Source: Inquilinus ginsengisoli_B
Lineage (GTDB): Bacteria > Pseudomonadota > Alphaproteobacteria > DSM-16000 > Inquilinaceae
Assembly (NCBI RefSeq): GCF_050434925.1
Contig: NZ_JBNDJK010000001.1
Span: 7,068,001 to 7,132,000 of the forward strand
Length of the DNA stretch: 64,000 nucleotides
Reading direction: 5' to 3'
In this document: positions 50,199 through 58,594 of the stretch, piece by piece
How positions within the stretch are numbered: the first letter of the stretch is position 1
How the letters are laid out: each line of letters opens with the position of its first letter
The notes under the pieces: generated by a model
Databases searched by the model: none
What the model was told of the DNA's origin: nothing
Seen by the model: the letters and a program-made list of their open reading frames with translations, nothing else
Made by a program: the position numbers and the translations under genes

Positions 50199-51148
50199 CC
50201 GGCTTCGATCCGAACGACGTGCCGAACCCGGAGATGGCGGCGATCATGGCCCGGCTGGCCGCCGAGGACGGGCACCTGCCGGATCCGATGACGCTGTCGG
50301 CCGCCGAGGGCCGGGCGCAGGCCGAGGCGGGCAATGTCCGCTGGAACCGCGACCTGCCGGCGATGGAGACGACGGCGCTGATGCTGCCGGGCGGCGATGG
50401 TCCCCGCCCGGCCCGGCTGTTCCGGCCGCCCTCGGCGCGCGGCGCGATCCTCTATGTCCATGGCGGCGGCTGGGCCTTCTGCAGCCTCGACACCCATGAT
50501 CGGGCGATGCGCTGCCTGGCCGAGGCGACGGGCATGGCCGTGATCGGCATCGACTACCGCCTGGCGCCGGAGCACCCCTACCCCGCCGGGCTGGACGATG
50601 CCGTGGCGGCCTGGCGGGCGCTGCCGGAGGTGCTCGGTCTCCCCGGTCCGATCGGCATCTCGGGGGACTCCGCCGGCGCCAACCTCGCGCTTGCCTTGAT
50701 GCTCCGCGAACAGGAATCCGGCCGGCCGCAGCCGGAGTTCGGCCTGCTGTTCTACGGCGTCTATGCCGTCGACCACGACACCGACTCCCACCGGCGCTTC
50801 GGCCCCGGCGGATACGGGCTGACCACCGCCAAGATGGCCCGGTACCGCGACTGGTACGCGCCCGATCCCACCACCTGGGGAGAGCCGCAGGTCTCGCCGT
50901 TGGCGGCAACGGACGCTGCGCTGCGGGCGCTGCCGCCGCTCTATCTCAACGCCGCCGGGCTCGATCCGCTGCTCGGCGACACGCTGGCGCTCGGGGCGCG
51001 GCTGCAGGCACTGGACCGGGCCGATCCGGTGCGGGTGCATCGCGGCGTCGTCCACGGCTTCATGCAGATGACGAGCGCGCTGGCGGAGGCCCGAACGGCT
51101 TTCGCCGAAGCCGGGGCCTGGGCCCGGCGCTTCAACGAAAACGCATAA
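50195..51148 (+). CDS. Alpha/beta hydrolase, hormone-sensitive-lipase type esterase
   Basis: The 317-residue protein has the HSL-family oxyanion motif HGGGW (His89-Gly92) and nucleophile elbow GDSAG with Ser159. The acid residue is probably in LDPLLGD and the histidine in GVVHGFMQM. No signal peptide. It hydrolyses short acyl or lactone esters in the cytoplasm; a lactonase-like step in sugar degradation would fit its place between the regulator and the transporter genes. It begins inside the end of the GntR gene (ATGA overlap). Confidence 0.9.
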   Translation: MTGFDPNDVPNPEMAAIMARLAAEDGHLPDPMTLSAAEGRAQAEAGNVRWNRDLPAMETTALMLPGGDGPRPARLFRPPSARGAILYVHGGGWAFCSLDTHDRAMRCLAEATGMAVIGIDYRLAPEHPYPAGLDDAVAAWRALPEVLGLPGPIGISGDSAGANLALALMLREQESGRPQPEFGLLFYGVYAVDHDTDSHRRFGPGGYGLTTAKMARYRDWYAPDPTTWGEPQVSPLAATDAALRALPPLYLNAAGLDPLLGDTLALGARLQALDRADPVRVHRGVVHGFMQMTSALAEARTAFAEAGAWARRFNENA

Positions 51149-51165
51149 ACGGAGGAGGAGACGTC

Positions 51166-52380
51166 ATGAGGAAGATGCAGGGCGCGGCCCTGGCCGCGCT
51201 GCTGGCGCTGGCCGCCGGGACGGCACAGGCCGAGAGCACGGTCCGCTTCTGGTACCATTTCGACAATCCGGACAACCCGGTGGCCGATCTGGTCGCCAGG
51301 TTCGAGGCGGCCAATCCGGGGATCGAGGTCGAGGCCGAGAACATCCCCTGGAACAGCTATTACGACAACCTCTACACCGCCATCGCCGGCGGCAACGCGC
51401 CGGATGCGGCGATGGTGAAGCTGTTCGCCCAGCCGCGGCTGGTGGAGATGGGGGCGCTGGAGCCGCTGGACGACCGGGTCGCCGGCTGGGACGGCAAGGC
51501 CGACCTGCAGGACGACCTGCTGAAGATCAATGGCGGGCCGGACGGGAAGCAATACTACCTGCCGGTGCAGTATGTCGTCTCCTACCTCTACTACCGCGCC
51601 GACCTGTTCGCCGAGGCCGGGCTGCAGCCGCCGAAGACCTGCGACGACTTCGCCAAGGCGGCGAAGGCGCTGACCCGCGATACCAATGGCGACGGTCAGC
51701 CGGACATCTGGGGCTTCGGCTTCCGCGGCGGCAAGGGCGGCTACGACCATTGGGGGCCGTTCGTGCTGTCGGCCGGCGCCAAGTTCGAGAAGGGCGGGCT
51801 GACCAGCCAGCCGGTGATCGCCGCCAACAGCTGGCTGGTCGACCTCTATCGCAACCAGAAGCTGTTCCCGCCCTCGGCCCCGAATGACGGGTTCCAGGAG
51901 ATCATCGCCGCCTTCCAGCAGGGCCGCACGGCGATGACGATCCACCATATCGGCTCCTCCGCCGGCATGGTGAAGGCGCTGGGCGACAAGGTCTCTGCCG
52001 CCCCCGTGCCCGAGTGCAATGGCGGCCGCTGGACCTCCTATGGCGACGAATCCCTGGCCGTGCTGTCCTCGGCCGAAGACAAGGACGCCGCCTGGAAGTG
52101 GATCGCCTTCCTGGCCAGCGGCGACGCCAATGTCGAGTTCAACAAGGCGACCGGCCAGCTGCCGGTGACCAAGAGCGGCGCGGCGAACTGGACGCTACAC
52201 GAGAAGCGCTTCGTCGACGCCACGGTGCAGTCCCTGCCCTTCGCCCACAGCCTGCCGGCCGTCTCGCAGACCGCGGATTTCGTCAACACGGTGTGGCCAG
52301 CGGCGATGCAGCGGGCCCTGACCGGCGAGATCACGCCGGAGCAGATGATGCGGGAGATCGAGCAGCTCTACGCCCCGTAA
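51166..52380 (+). CDS. Sugar ABC transporter solute-binding protein (family 1, UgpB-like)
   Basis: The 404-residue protein has a short signal peptide (ALAALLALAAGTAQA) and the UgpB/MalE-type fold: STVRFWYHFDNPDNPVADLVARFEAANPGIEVEAENIPWNSYYDNLYTAIAGGNAPDAAM, QYVVSYLYYRADLF and ESLAVLSSAEDKDAAWKWIAFLAS. It follows GGAGGAGG. It brings a carbohydrate or polyol phosphate to the two permeases encoded next. It is not closely similar to the binding protein at 28922-30181. Confidence 0.93.
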   Translation: MRKMQGAALAALLALAAGTAQAESTVRFWYHFDNPDNPVADLVARFEAANPGIEVEAENIPWNSYYDNLYTAIAGGNAPDAAMVKLFAQPRLVEMGALEPLDDRVAGWDGKADLQDDLLKINGGPDGKQYYLPVQYVVSYLYYRADLFAEAGLQPPKTCDDFAKAAKALTRDTNGDGQPDIWGFGFRGGKGGYDHWGPFVLSAGAKFEKGGLTSQPVIAANSWLVDLYRNQKLFPPSAPNDGFQEIIAAFQQGRTAMTIHHIGSSAGMVKALGDKVSAAPVPECNGGRWTSYGDESLAVLSSAEDKDAAWKWIAFLASGDANVEFNKATGQLPVTKSGAANWTLHEKRFVDATVQSLPFAHSLPAVSQTADFVNTVWPAAMQRALTGEITPEQMMREIEQLYAP

Positions 52381-52396
52381 GGCGAGGACGGGATTG

Positions 52397-53314
52397 ATGT
52401 CGATGACCCTGGCGACAGCCCAGAGGGCCCCGGTCCGCGGCAGGGCGCGGACCCGGATCCTGCCCTATGTGCTGCTGAGCCCGGCGGTGCTGGTCACCCT
52501 GCTGATCGTGTTCCTGCCGATGCTGCAGGCGCTGGTGCTGAGCCTGCACGACTTCGTGCTGTTCCGGCCGACCCAGATGCCCTTCGCCGGGCTCGGCAAC
52601 TTCGCCAAGGCGCTGGCCGACCCGGTGTTCTGGACCTCGCTGCAGCACACCGCGCTCTGGGTCGGGATCACGGTCCCGGCCCAGCTGCTGCTCGGCCTGG
52701 TCACCGCGCTGCTGCTGAACCAGCGCTTCTGGTGGCGGCCGCTGGCGCGGGCCATGGTCATCATCCCCTGGGCGCTGCCCAGCGTCGTCATCGCCCTGAT
52801 GTGGCGCTGGATCTACGACCCCAATGCCGGGGTGCTGAACGACGTGCTGGTGCGCCTCGGCATGCTGCAGGGCGCCTTCCCCTGGCTGGCCGATCCCGGC
52901 ACCTCGCTCTACGCCATCATCCTGACCCTGACCTGGCAGGGCTTCCCGTTCTTCGCGGTGATGATCCTGGCCGGGCTGCAGGCGGTGCCGCGCGACCTGT
53001 ACGAGGCCGCGGCGATAGACGGCGCCACGCCCTGGCAGCAGTTCTGGCGGATCACCCTGCCCTCGATCGCCGGGGTGATCGCGACCGCGGCGCTGCTGCG
53101 GCTGATCTGGGTCGCCAACTCGATCGACGTGATCTTCGTCATGACCGGCGGCGGCCCGGGCTATGCCACCCACACCCTGCCGCTCTACGCCTTCATCAAG
53201 GCCCGGACCAATCTCGACTTCGGCTATGGCTCTGCACTGGCGGTGATCTTCACCCTGCTGCTGGCCGGCTTCGTCCTGGTTTATCTGCGGCGCACCACGA
53301 GGGCGATGGACTGA
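52397..53314 (+). CDS. Sugar ABC transporter permease (MalF/UgpA family)
   Basis: The 305-residue inner-membrane protein has six helices starting at ILPYVLLSPAVLVTLLIVFLPML and the EAA loop DLYEAAAIDGATPWQQFWRITLPSI. The start ATG at 52397 follows GAGGACGGG; a TTG three bases earlier is less likely. It overlaps the next permease gene by one base and would pair with it in the membrane. No ATPase gene is present in the cluster. Confidence 0.93.
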   Translation: MSMTLATAQRAPVRGRARTRILPYVLLSPAVLVTLLIVFLPMLQALVLSLHDFVLFRPTQMPFAGLGNFAKALADPVFWTSLQHTALWVGITVPAQLLLGLVTALLLNQRFWWRPLARAMVIIPWALPSVVIALMWRWIYDPNAGVLNDVLVRLGMLQGAFPWLADPGTSLYAIILTLTWQGFPFFAVMILAGLQAVPRDLYEAAAIDGATPWQQFWRITLPSIAGVIATAALLRLIWVANSIDVIFVMTGGGPGYATHTLPLYAFIKARTNLDFGYGSALAVIFTLLLAGFVLVYLRRTTRAMD

Positions 53315-54150
53315 TGGTCACCCGCAGCTCCCCCTGGCAGCGCTTCGCCCTGGTCCACCTGCCGATGCTGCTGATCGCGGTCTTCGCGCTGGGCCCCTAT
53401 CTGTGGATGGCGCTGACCTCGCTGACGCCGCCCGACGACATCGTCGGCCGCGGCGTCGCCGTCAACCCGTCGGCCTGGACCACCGCCAGCTACGAGCGGC
53501 TGTTCGGCCGCACCAGCTTCCTCCTGAACATGGGCCACAGCCTGATCGTGGCGCTGGGCACGGTCGCGGTCGGGCTGACGCTGAGCGTCACCGCCGCCTA
53601 TGCCTTCTCCCGCTTCCGCTTCGCCGGGCGCCGGCTGCTGATGGTCCAGTTCCTGGTCATCAACATGTTCCCGGTCGTGCTGCTGATCCTGCCGCTGTTC
53701 GTGCTGATGCGGCGGCTCGGCCTGCTCGACACCCACATCGCGCTGATCATCGCCAACGCCACCGTCGCCATCCCCTTCGCCATCTGGATGATGACCAGCT
53801 ACATCGACGCCATCCCGAAGAGCCTCGACGAGGCGGCGATGACCGATGGCTGCTCCCGCCTCGGCGCGCTGTGGCGGGTGATCCTGCCGCTGTGCGGCCC
53901 CGGGCTGGTGGCGACCGGCATCTACATCTTCATCACCGCCTGGAACGAATACCTCTACGCCCTGACGCTGGGCGGCCGCAGCGTCCGCACCATGACCGTC
54001 GCGATCCAGACCCTGATCGGCGAGTACCAGATCGAATGGGGCCTCTTGACCGCCGGCGGCGTGGTCGGCGCCCTGCCCGCCACCATCCTGTTCCTGTTCG
54101 TCCAGAAACGCCTGATCGGCGGCCTGACCCAAGGCGCCGTGAAGGGATGA
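53314..54150 (+). CDS. Sugar ABC transporter permease (MalG/UgpE family)
   Basis: The 278-residue protein starts at an ATG overlapping the previous stop by one base (TGATG). It has six helices and the EAA loop SLDEAAMTDGCSRLGALWRVILPLCGPG, with the C-terminal QKRLIGGLTQGAVKG typical of CUT1 MalG-like permeases. It overlaps the epimerase gene by 4 nt. With the MalF-type partner it forms the channel of the importer. Confidence 0.93.
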   Translation: MVTRSSPWQRFALVHLPMLLIAVFALGPYLWMALTSLTPPDDIVGRGVAVNPSAWTTASYERLFGRTSFLLNMGHSLIVALGTVAVGLTLSVTAAYAFSRFRFAGRRLLMVQFLVINMFPVVLLILPLFVLMRRLGLLDTHIALIIANATVAIPFAIWMMTSYIDAIPKSLDEAAMTDGCSRLGALWRVILPLCGPGLVATGIYIFITAWNEYLYALTLGGRSVRTMTVAIQTLIGEYQIEWGLLTAGGVVGALPATILFLFVQKRLIGGLTQGAVKG

Positions 54151-55064
54151 CCGACCCTCGACCGAAAGTGATCCCGACAATGCCGAACCCGATCGGCCTG
54201 ATCTCCATGCAGGTCGCGCGCCCCTTCACCGCCGAGCATTTCGGCTGGTTCGAGCGGATCCGCGCCATGGGCTACGACTTCATTGAGCTGCTGGTGCCGG
54301 AGCCGGGCGAGTTGGACCTCGCCGAGACCCGCCGGGCGCTGGCCGGCGCCGGCCTGTCCGTCGTCCTCGCCGCCCGGGTCAACCTGCAGCGCAACCTGAC
54401 CGGCGACGATGCCGGCGCGCGGGAGGCCGGGGTCCAATACCTGCGCTACGCCGCCGGCTGTGCCGAGGCGCTGGGCGCGCGCATCGTCGGCGGCCCGCTC
54501 TACGGCAATCCGCTGGTCTTCGCCGGCCGGCCTCCGGTCCCGGTGCCGGAAGATCTGCGCCTGCGCCGGCAGGACTGGTGCGTCGACGGGCTGCGCCGGT
54601 CGGCCGACGCCGCGCGCGACCACGGGGTGGTGCTGGCGGTCGAGCCGCTGAACCGGTTCGAGACCGACATCCTGTGCACCACCCACCAGGGGCTGGAGCT
54701 GATCGACCGGGTCGGCCGGCCGGAGGTGCGGCTGATGCTCGACACCTTCCACATGCATATGGAGGAGGCGGACATCGCCGAGGCGATCCGCCTGGCCGGC
54801 GGCCGCTTCGTCCATTTCCAGGCCAATGAGAACCACCGCGGCTTCGTCGGCACCGGCGCCACCGACTGGGTGGCGGTGGCGCGGGCGCTGGCCGATGTCG
54901 GCTACCAGGGGCCGATCTCGGTCGAGCCGTTCCGCCGCGACGACGACCGCTTCGGCGTGCCGATCGCACAATGGCGGCCGCCGCATGAGGACGAGACCGC
55001 GAAGCTGACGCACAGCCTCGCCCTGCTGCGCGGCGCGCTGGCGATGGGAGGGCACCGGCGATGA
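54147..55064 (+). CDS. Sugar phosphate isomerase/epimerase family (TIM barrel)
   Basis: The 305-residue protein belongs to the xylose-isomerase-like TIM-barrel family that includes D-tagatose 3-epimerase. Metal ligands are visible as Glu in LAVEPLNRFET, Asp and His in LMLDTFHMHMEE, the FQANENHRGFVGTGATDW loop and Glu in ISVEPF. It interconverts keto-sugars in the cytoplasm. The ATG at 54147 overlaps the permease stop; a later Met at 54180 is possible. Neighbours are a sugar importer and a Gfo/Idh/MocA dehydrogenase, which together suggest epimerisation and oxidation of the imported sugar. Confidence 0.9.
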   Translation: MTDPRPKVIPTMPNPIGLISMQVARPFTAEHFGWFERIRAMGYDFIELLVPEPGELDLAETRRALAGAGLSVVLAARVNLQRNLTGDDAGAREAGVQYLRYAAGCAEALGARIVGGPLYGNPLVFAGRPPVPVPEDLRLRRQDWCVDGLRRSADAARDHGVVLAVEPLNRFETDILCTTHQGLELIDRVGRPEVRLMLDTFHMHMEEADIAEAIRLAGGRFVHFQANENHRGFVGTGATDWVAVARALADVGYQGPISVEPFRRDDDRFGVPIAQWRPPHEDETAKLTHSLALLRGALAMGGHRR

Positions 55065-56053
55065 AGATCGGCTGGATCGGCTGCGGCACCCATGCGAGCC
55101 AGATGCTGCTGCCGCAGCTGCTGCGCCACGACGTCGAGCTGGCGGCGCTGTGCGATGTCGACGGCGCCGCCCTGGCCCGCGCCGCCCGCCAGTTCGGCGT
55201 CTGCGCGGCCTATGCCGACCATCGCGACCTGCTGGCCCATCCCGGGCTGGACGCGGTCGGCATGGCGGTCGGCCCGGCGGCCCATCACGCCATCGGCCTC
55301 GCCGCCTTGGCCAAGGGGCTGCCGGTGTTCATGGAGAAACCGCCCGGCGGCAATCTCGCCCAGGCCGAGGAGCTGCTGGCGGCGTCGGAGCGCGCCGGCA
55401 AGCCGCTGGTGCTGGGCTTCATGAAGCGCTGGTCGATCGGCAACCGCATCGCCGGCAACATCGTCCGCGGCGGCGAGTTCGGCCCGGTGCTGGGCTTCTA
55501 CGGCTCCTACATGACGGCGCCGACCTATTTCCGCGGCGCGGTCGACTATTCGGGATTCTTCCTGCATCACTGCGTCCACTACATGGACCTCCCGGCCTTC
55601 CTGGCCGCCTCGCCGATCCGCGAGATCTCCGCTCGCAAGGTCGAGAGCGGGCCGGGGCGCCTGCTGATGCACATCGCGCTGGGCTTCGACAGCGGCGCCA
55701 TCGGCACCGTGGTCATGGGCACGGTGCAGTCGCGCGGCACGCCGATGGAATTCATCCAGGTCATGGGCGACCACCGCCGGCTGGAGGTGCGCAACGTGAT
55801 CGACGTGACCTATTACCGCGACCCGGCCTTCAAGACCCAGGACCTCGGCGCCACCCTGTCCGGCGCCGAGGACGCGCTGACCTGGTCGCCCAACTTCACC
55901 GCCGCCGCCAATGAGGATGTGAAGGGTTATCACGCCCTGCTGGAGGTGACGCTGAAGGCCTTCCGCGGGGAGGCGGCCGACGCCCCCACCATCCGCGACG
56001 GCGTCACCGCCATGCGGCACCTGGAGACCCTGCGGCGGCAGGTCGAGGGGTAG
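55061..56053 (+). CDS. Gfo/Idh/MocA family oxidoreductase
   Basis: The 330-residue protein has the Rossmann start KIGWIGCGTHASQMLLPQL, the family motif MEKPPGG with its conserved lysine and the C-terminal domain with HHCVHYMDLPAFL. It would oxidise a sugar or sugar acid with NAD(P). It overlaps the epimerase gene by 4 nt and ends the plus-strand catabolic operon. It differs in sequence from the dehydrogenase at 26079-27155 but plays the same role next to an ATPase-less sugar importer. Confidence 0.91.
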   Translation: MKIGWIGCGTHASQMLLPQLLRHDVELAALCDVDGAALARAARQFGVCAAYADHRDLLAHPGLDAVGMAVGPAAHHAIGLAALAKGLPVFMEKPPGGNLAQAEELLAASERAGKPLVLGFMKRWSIGNRIAGNIVRGGEFGPVLGFYGSYMTAPTYFRGAVDYSGFFLHHCVHYMDLPAFLAASPIREISARKVESGPGRLLMHIALGFDSGAIGTVVMGTVQSRGTPMEFIQVMGDHRRLEVRNVIDVTYYRDPAFKTQDLGATLSGAEDALTWSPNFTAAANEDVKGYHALLEVTLKAFRGEAADAPTIRDGVTAMRHLETLRRQVEG

Positions 56054-56086
56054 TGCCGGCGGCCCAAAAGATTGATCCGTCATGGA

Positions 56087-56108
56087 AAGGAACCGCAGAG
56101 TCGATCTC
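56087..56108. repeat. Second copy of the 22-nt intergenic element
   Basis: AAGGAACCG-C-AGAGTCGATCTC differs from 24949-24970 in one base. It lies in the 86-nt gap between the Gfo/Idh/MocA gene and the DUF899 gene, preceded by CATGG as in the first copy. No stable hairpin accompanies this copy. Confidence 0.6.
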
Positions 56109-56139
56109 GTGAGTCCGCCGAGCCGCCGCCGCCTCTGGT

Positions 56140-56889
56140 TCACCGCCCGCCGGTCCCCAGATCATCGGAATGCCCGGCCTTCACGCGAGGCCATTGGACG
56201 ATGGGACGGTCACCGACGCGATAGAAATCCTCGCCCTCCCACCGCGGCCAGCCGGCCGGAGAGTCCTCCCACGGCTCCTGCCGGCCATAGACCGTGAGAT
56301 CGAGCAGGGCGTAGCTGTTGCCCACCACCTCGACGCCGCGCTGCGTTGTCCAATAGGTCTCGAACACGTCGGATCCCTGCCGCAGGTAGCAGACGACGTG
56401 CATCATGCCCACCCGGCGCCCAACCAGGAGCGTCTCGAGCGAGCCCCGGTCGGCCGCGTACCAGGGCATCTTCCAGCCCATGAAGTCGCGGTACCGGGCG
56501 CTCTCTTCATACGGGCCCTGGCAGATCGTGGCGTAGGTGACATCGCGGGACTGCAGGAAGGACAGCTCGCGGACCTGCGATGTGTAGAGCGTGCAGCCCT
56601 CGCACTGCTCCGCCGCCGGGCGGCCGGCGTTCCACATGAAGTAGTAGGCGATGAGGATCCGGCGTCCCTCGAACGCATCCAGCAGCATCACCGGACCATG
56701 GTCGCCGATGAGCGGCGTGGCGCCGTCCACCTTGACCATGGGCAGTCGCCGACGGGCGGCCGCAAGGGCATCGCCTTCCCTCGTGTAAGCCTTCTCTCGA
56801 ACCCGCAAGGCGTCCAGCTCCGCCTGGAAGGTGCTGCGATCGACGATCCTGGGCGCGGCAGGGCGCTCTCGCTTGGTGTCATTCATCAT
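56140..56889 (-). CDS. DUF899 family thioredoxin-like protein
   Basis: The 249-residue protein matches DUF899: an N-terminal helix with LRVREKAYTREGDALAAARRRLPMVKV, then a thioredoxin-like fold with YYFMWNAGRPAAEQCEGCTLYTSQVREL and the C-terminal GNSYALLDLTVYGRQE. The cysteine pair CEGC is the candidate redox site. Function is not established for the family. The start has Met-Met at 56889. It is a single gene, convergent with the sugar operon. Confidence 0.88.
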   Translation of the reverse strand: MMNDTKRERPAAPRIVDRSTFQAELDALRVREKAYTREGDALAAARRRLPMVKVDGATPLIGDHGPVMLLDAFEGRRILIAYYFMWNAGRPAAEQCEGCTLYTSQVRELSFLQSRDVTYATICQGPYEESARYRDFMGWKMPWYAADRGSLETLLVGRRVGMMHVVCYLRQGSDVFETYWTTQRGVEVVGNSYALLDLTVYGRQEPWEDSPAGWPRWEGEDFYRVGDRPIVQWPRVKAGHSDDLGTGGR

Positions 56890-57029
56890 CTCGCTCTCCT
56901 TGCTTGACCTGGCAGGTCGGGAGAAAGAGTAGCGCCGAACGTCGAAGCGGTAAGAGTGACAAGTATGGCGGGATTATATGCGGCCGCGTCCATCCGCGCG
57001 GAAGAACCTGCTATTCGAGAGACATGGGA

Positions 57030-57443
57030 TCAGTCGATCGCCTCGATGCCTTGCGCTTTCAAGCGTTCGAGATGCTCCTTCATTTCCCTCAGTCGTTCGG
57101 GGGTGTGGCCTTGCCACTCCGTGACTTCACCTGTGACCCGAAGGGAGTCGCGGGACCGATAGGACTGCGTCGGATTGCCGGGAAATTTCTTGTCCGTCAG
57201 GTTGGGATCGTCCTCAATCGAACCGGTCGGCTCCACGATGTAGATCCTTTCCCGCCCGTCACCAGAGGCCAGCTCAGCGCCCCAGATGGCTGCGTCGAGC
57301 GTGCCGGTGAGATAGACCCAGGACGCCTGCTTCCGCGTGCCGTAATTGGAGCTGTAGCCGGCCGCGATCAGGTCTCCCGGTTTCAGGTCGGCCCGGGTGC
57401 CGTGGTAGAATTGCTGCGGGGTCGTGTCGTCGGCGACGGTCAT
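57030..57443 (-). CDS. arr: NAD(+)--rifampin ADP-ribosyltransferase
   Basis: Arr inactivates rifampin by ADP-ribosylating its C23 hydroxyl. The 137-residue protein is full length and shows the family's best blocks: QFYHGTRADLKPGDLIAAGYSSNYG, VYLTGTLDAAIWGAELASGDGRERIYIVEPTG and DDPNLTDKKFPGNPTQSYRSRDSLRV. The start ATG at 57443 follows AGGAGGAAAG by 12 nt; an upstream in-frame Met at 57479 precedes that site. It lies alone on minus between a DUF899 gene and a small unknown gene, close to an AAC(6')-type gene. The local base composition is less GC-rich than the metabolic operons. Confidence 0.95.
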   Translation of the reverse strand: MTVADDTTPQQFYHGTRADLKPGDLIAAGYSSNYGTRKQASWVYLTGTLDAAIWGAELASGDGRERIYIVEPTGSIEDDPNLTDKKFPGNPTQSYRSRDSLRVTGEVTEWQGHTPERLREMKEHLERLKAQGIEAID

Positions 57444-57525
57444 CGGTTCGGTGCCTTTCCTCCTGCCGAGCGACGGCATGACAGTGTGCCGGAGATGCGG
57501 TTCGGCATTGTCACCCGGTCCGGAC

Positions 57526-57801
57526 TCAGGCTCCTGAAGGAAGGCTCGAATCGTTAGCCGACCGAAACTTCACCCGTTCAATCGTGTCCCGCATGATTCG
57601 CGTGGCAGTGCGAGGGAAGTCCGCCCGAAACCAGTTTTGGTAAAGTTCGCCGACTATCTGCTCCAGTTCGGCTACCTTGAGAGGTTGAGCATCCGAGCTA
57701 CTGCGACGTTGTTCGAGGACTGCGCGCACTGCCAGATAGGCCTCTTTGCGTGCAGCGATCACAGGCTCCCATTCGCTTGGATCACTGCCCTGCGGTGCCA
57801 C
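57526..57801 (-). CDS. Small protein of unknown function
   Basis: A 91-residue frame starts at a GTG at 57801 with GAGGAG six bases upstream. It is hydrophilic and mostly helical (VIAARKEAYLAVRAVLEQRR and LKVAELEQIVGELYQNWFRADFPRTATRIMRDTIERVKFR). There is no signal peptide, membrane helix or known motif. It is 82 nt upstream of arr on the same strand. The good ribosome site supports it as real; no function can be named. Confidence 0.6.
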   Translation of the reverse strand: MAPQGSDPSEWEPVIAARKEAYLAVRAVLEQRRSSSDAQPLKVAELEQIVGELYQNWFRADFPRTATRIMRDTIERVKFRSANDSSLPSGA

Positions 57802-57997
57802 GTCGATCTCCTCTGCAACCTCATCACGACCATAGATGGGATCTGGCTGGCGACGAAGCCACTGTCTGCTTTCCGCCTACTCGGACGGTTAGGCCGGCTG
57901 CGGGTGCCCAAACCGGCCATCCTGGTCGCTGCCGGAGAACGGACATGACCTGATTCGACTCATTGGAGACACGCGGACTGCGGCGTAAGGTGAGACG

Positions 57998-58444
57998 ATG
58001 AAGATCCAGCGGAGCACCATGGACTATGTTGAGCCGTGGGCGCGGCTACGTGCTGCACTTTGGCCGGACTATTCCGTCCAACACCATCGGAACGACGTGG
58101 TTCGCACTTTCCTGGCCGGAGACGGCCGAGCTGTCGCGTTCATCTGCGAAACCGATGAAGGCGAAGTGATCGGATTTGCTGAAGGCTCGCTGCGCAGTGA
58201 CTACGTCAATGGGTGCAAAACCTCTCCCGTTCTCTTCCTTGAAGGAATCTATGTCCTGCCCGGCCACAGGCAAAAGGGCGCGGCGCGACTGCTCTGCGAT
58301 GCAATTGCCGAATGGGGCAAGTCTATCAGCTGTGCCGAGTTCGCATCCGATGCCCTGTTGGACAACGTCGTGAGCCACAAGTTTCATGCGGCGCTAGGTT
58401 TCGAGGAAACAAGACGCGTCGTCTTCTTTCGCAAAAGCCTGTAG
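57998..58444 (+). CDS. Aminoglycoside 6'-N-acetyltransferase-like GNAT protein, AAC(6')-I type
   Basis: The 148-residue protein follows the AAC(6')-I layout: WARLRAALWPD, IGFAEGSLRSDYVNGCKTSPVLFLEGIYVLPGHRQKGAARLLCDAIAEWG (acetyl-CoA motif), SCAEFASDALLDNVVSHKFHAALGFEETRRVVFFRKSL. Such enzymes acetylate the 6'-amino group of kanamycin, tobramycin and related drugs, although chromosomal members can have other roles. It is full length. It lies on plus, 84 nt from the 3' end of a group II intron and about 550 nt from arr. Resistance activity is likely but not proven. Confidence 0.85.
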   Translation: MKIQRSTMDYVEPWARLRAALWPDYSVQHHRNDVVRTFLAGDGRAVAFICETDEGEVIGFAEGSLRSDYVNGCKTSPVLFLEGIYVLPGHRQKGAARLLCDAIAEWGKSISCAEFASDALLDNVVSHKFHAALGFEETRRVVFFRKSL

Positions 58445-58561
58445 GACCACTCTCCGCCCAAACCGGACGGGCGGGTCGCGGCCATTCGCCCAGAAGCGGT
58501 CGTCACCCACGTGCATTACGGATCGCGGTAGGGACGCCCATTGCTGAGCGCCCCTCGCACA

Positions 58562-58594
58562 GATCCGTACGTGCCCGATTAAGGCATACGGCTC
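58562..58594 (-). ncRNA. Group II intron domain V
   Basis: The 33-nt element begins GAGCCGTATGCC and ends GGGCACGTACGGATC on minus, with a TTAAT tip. It contains the AGC catalytic triad near its 5' end and the internal CG bulge of domain V. It starts directly after the TAG stop of the reverse transcriptase, the usual place. Confidence 0.88.

Noticed and set aside
57550..57915. GTTAGCC and GTTAGGC near arr as integron attC core sites
   Set aside because: No matching inverse core at proper spacing, no integrase, and the arr and AAC(6') genes have opposite orientation.
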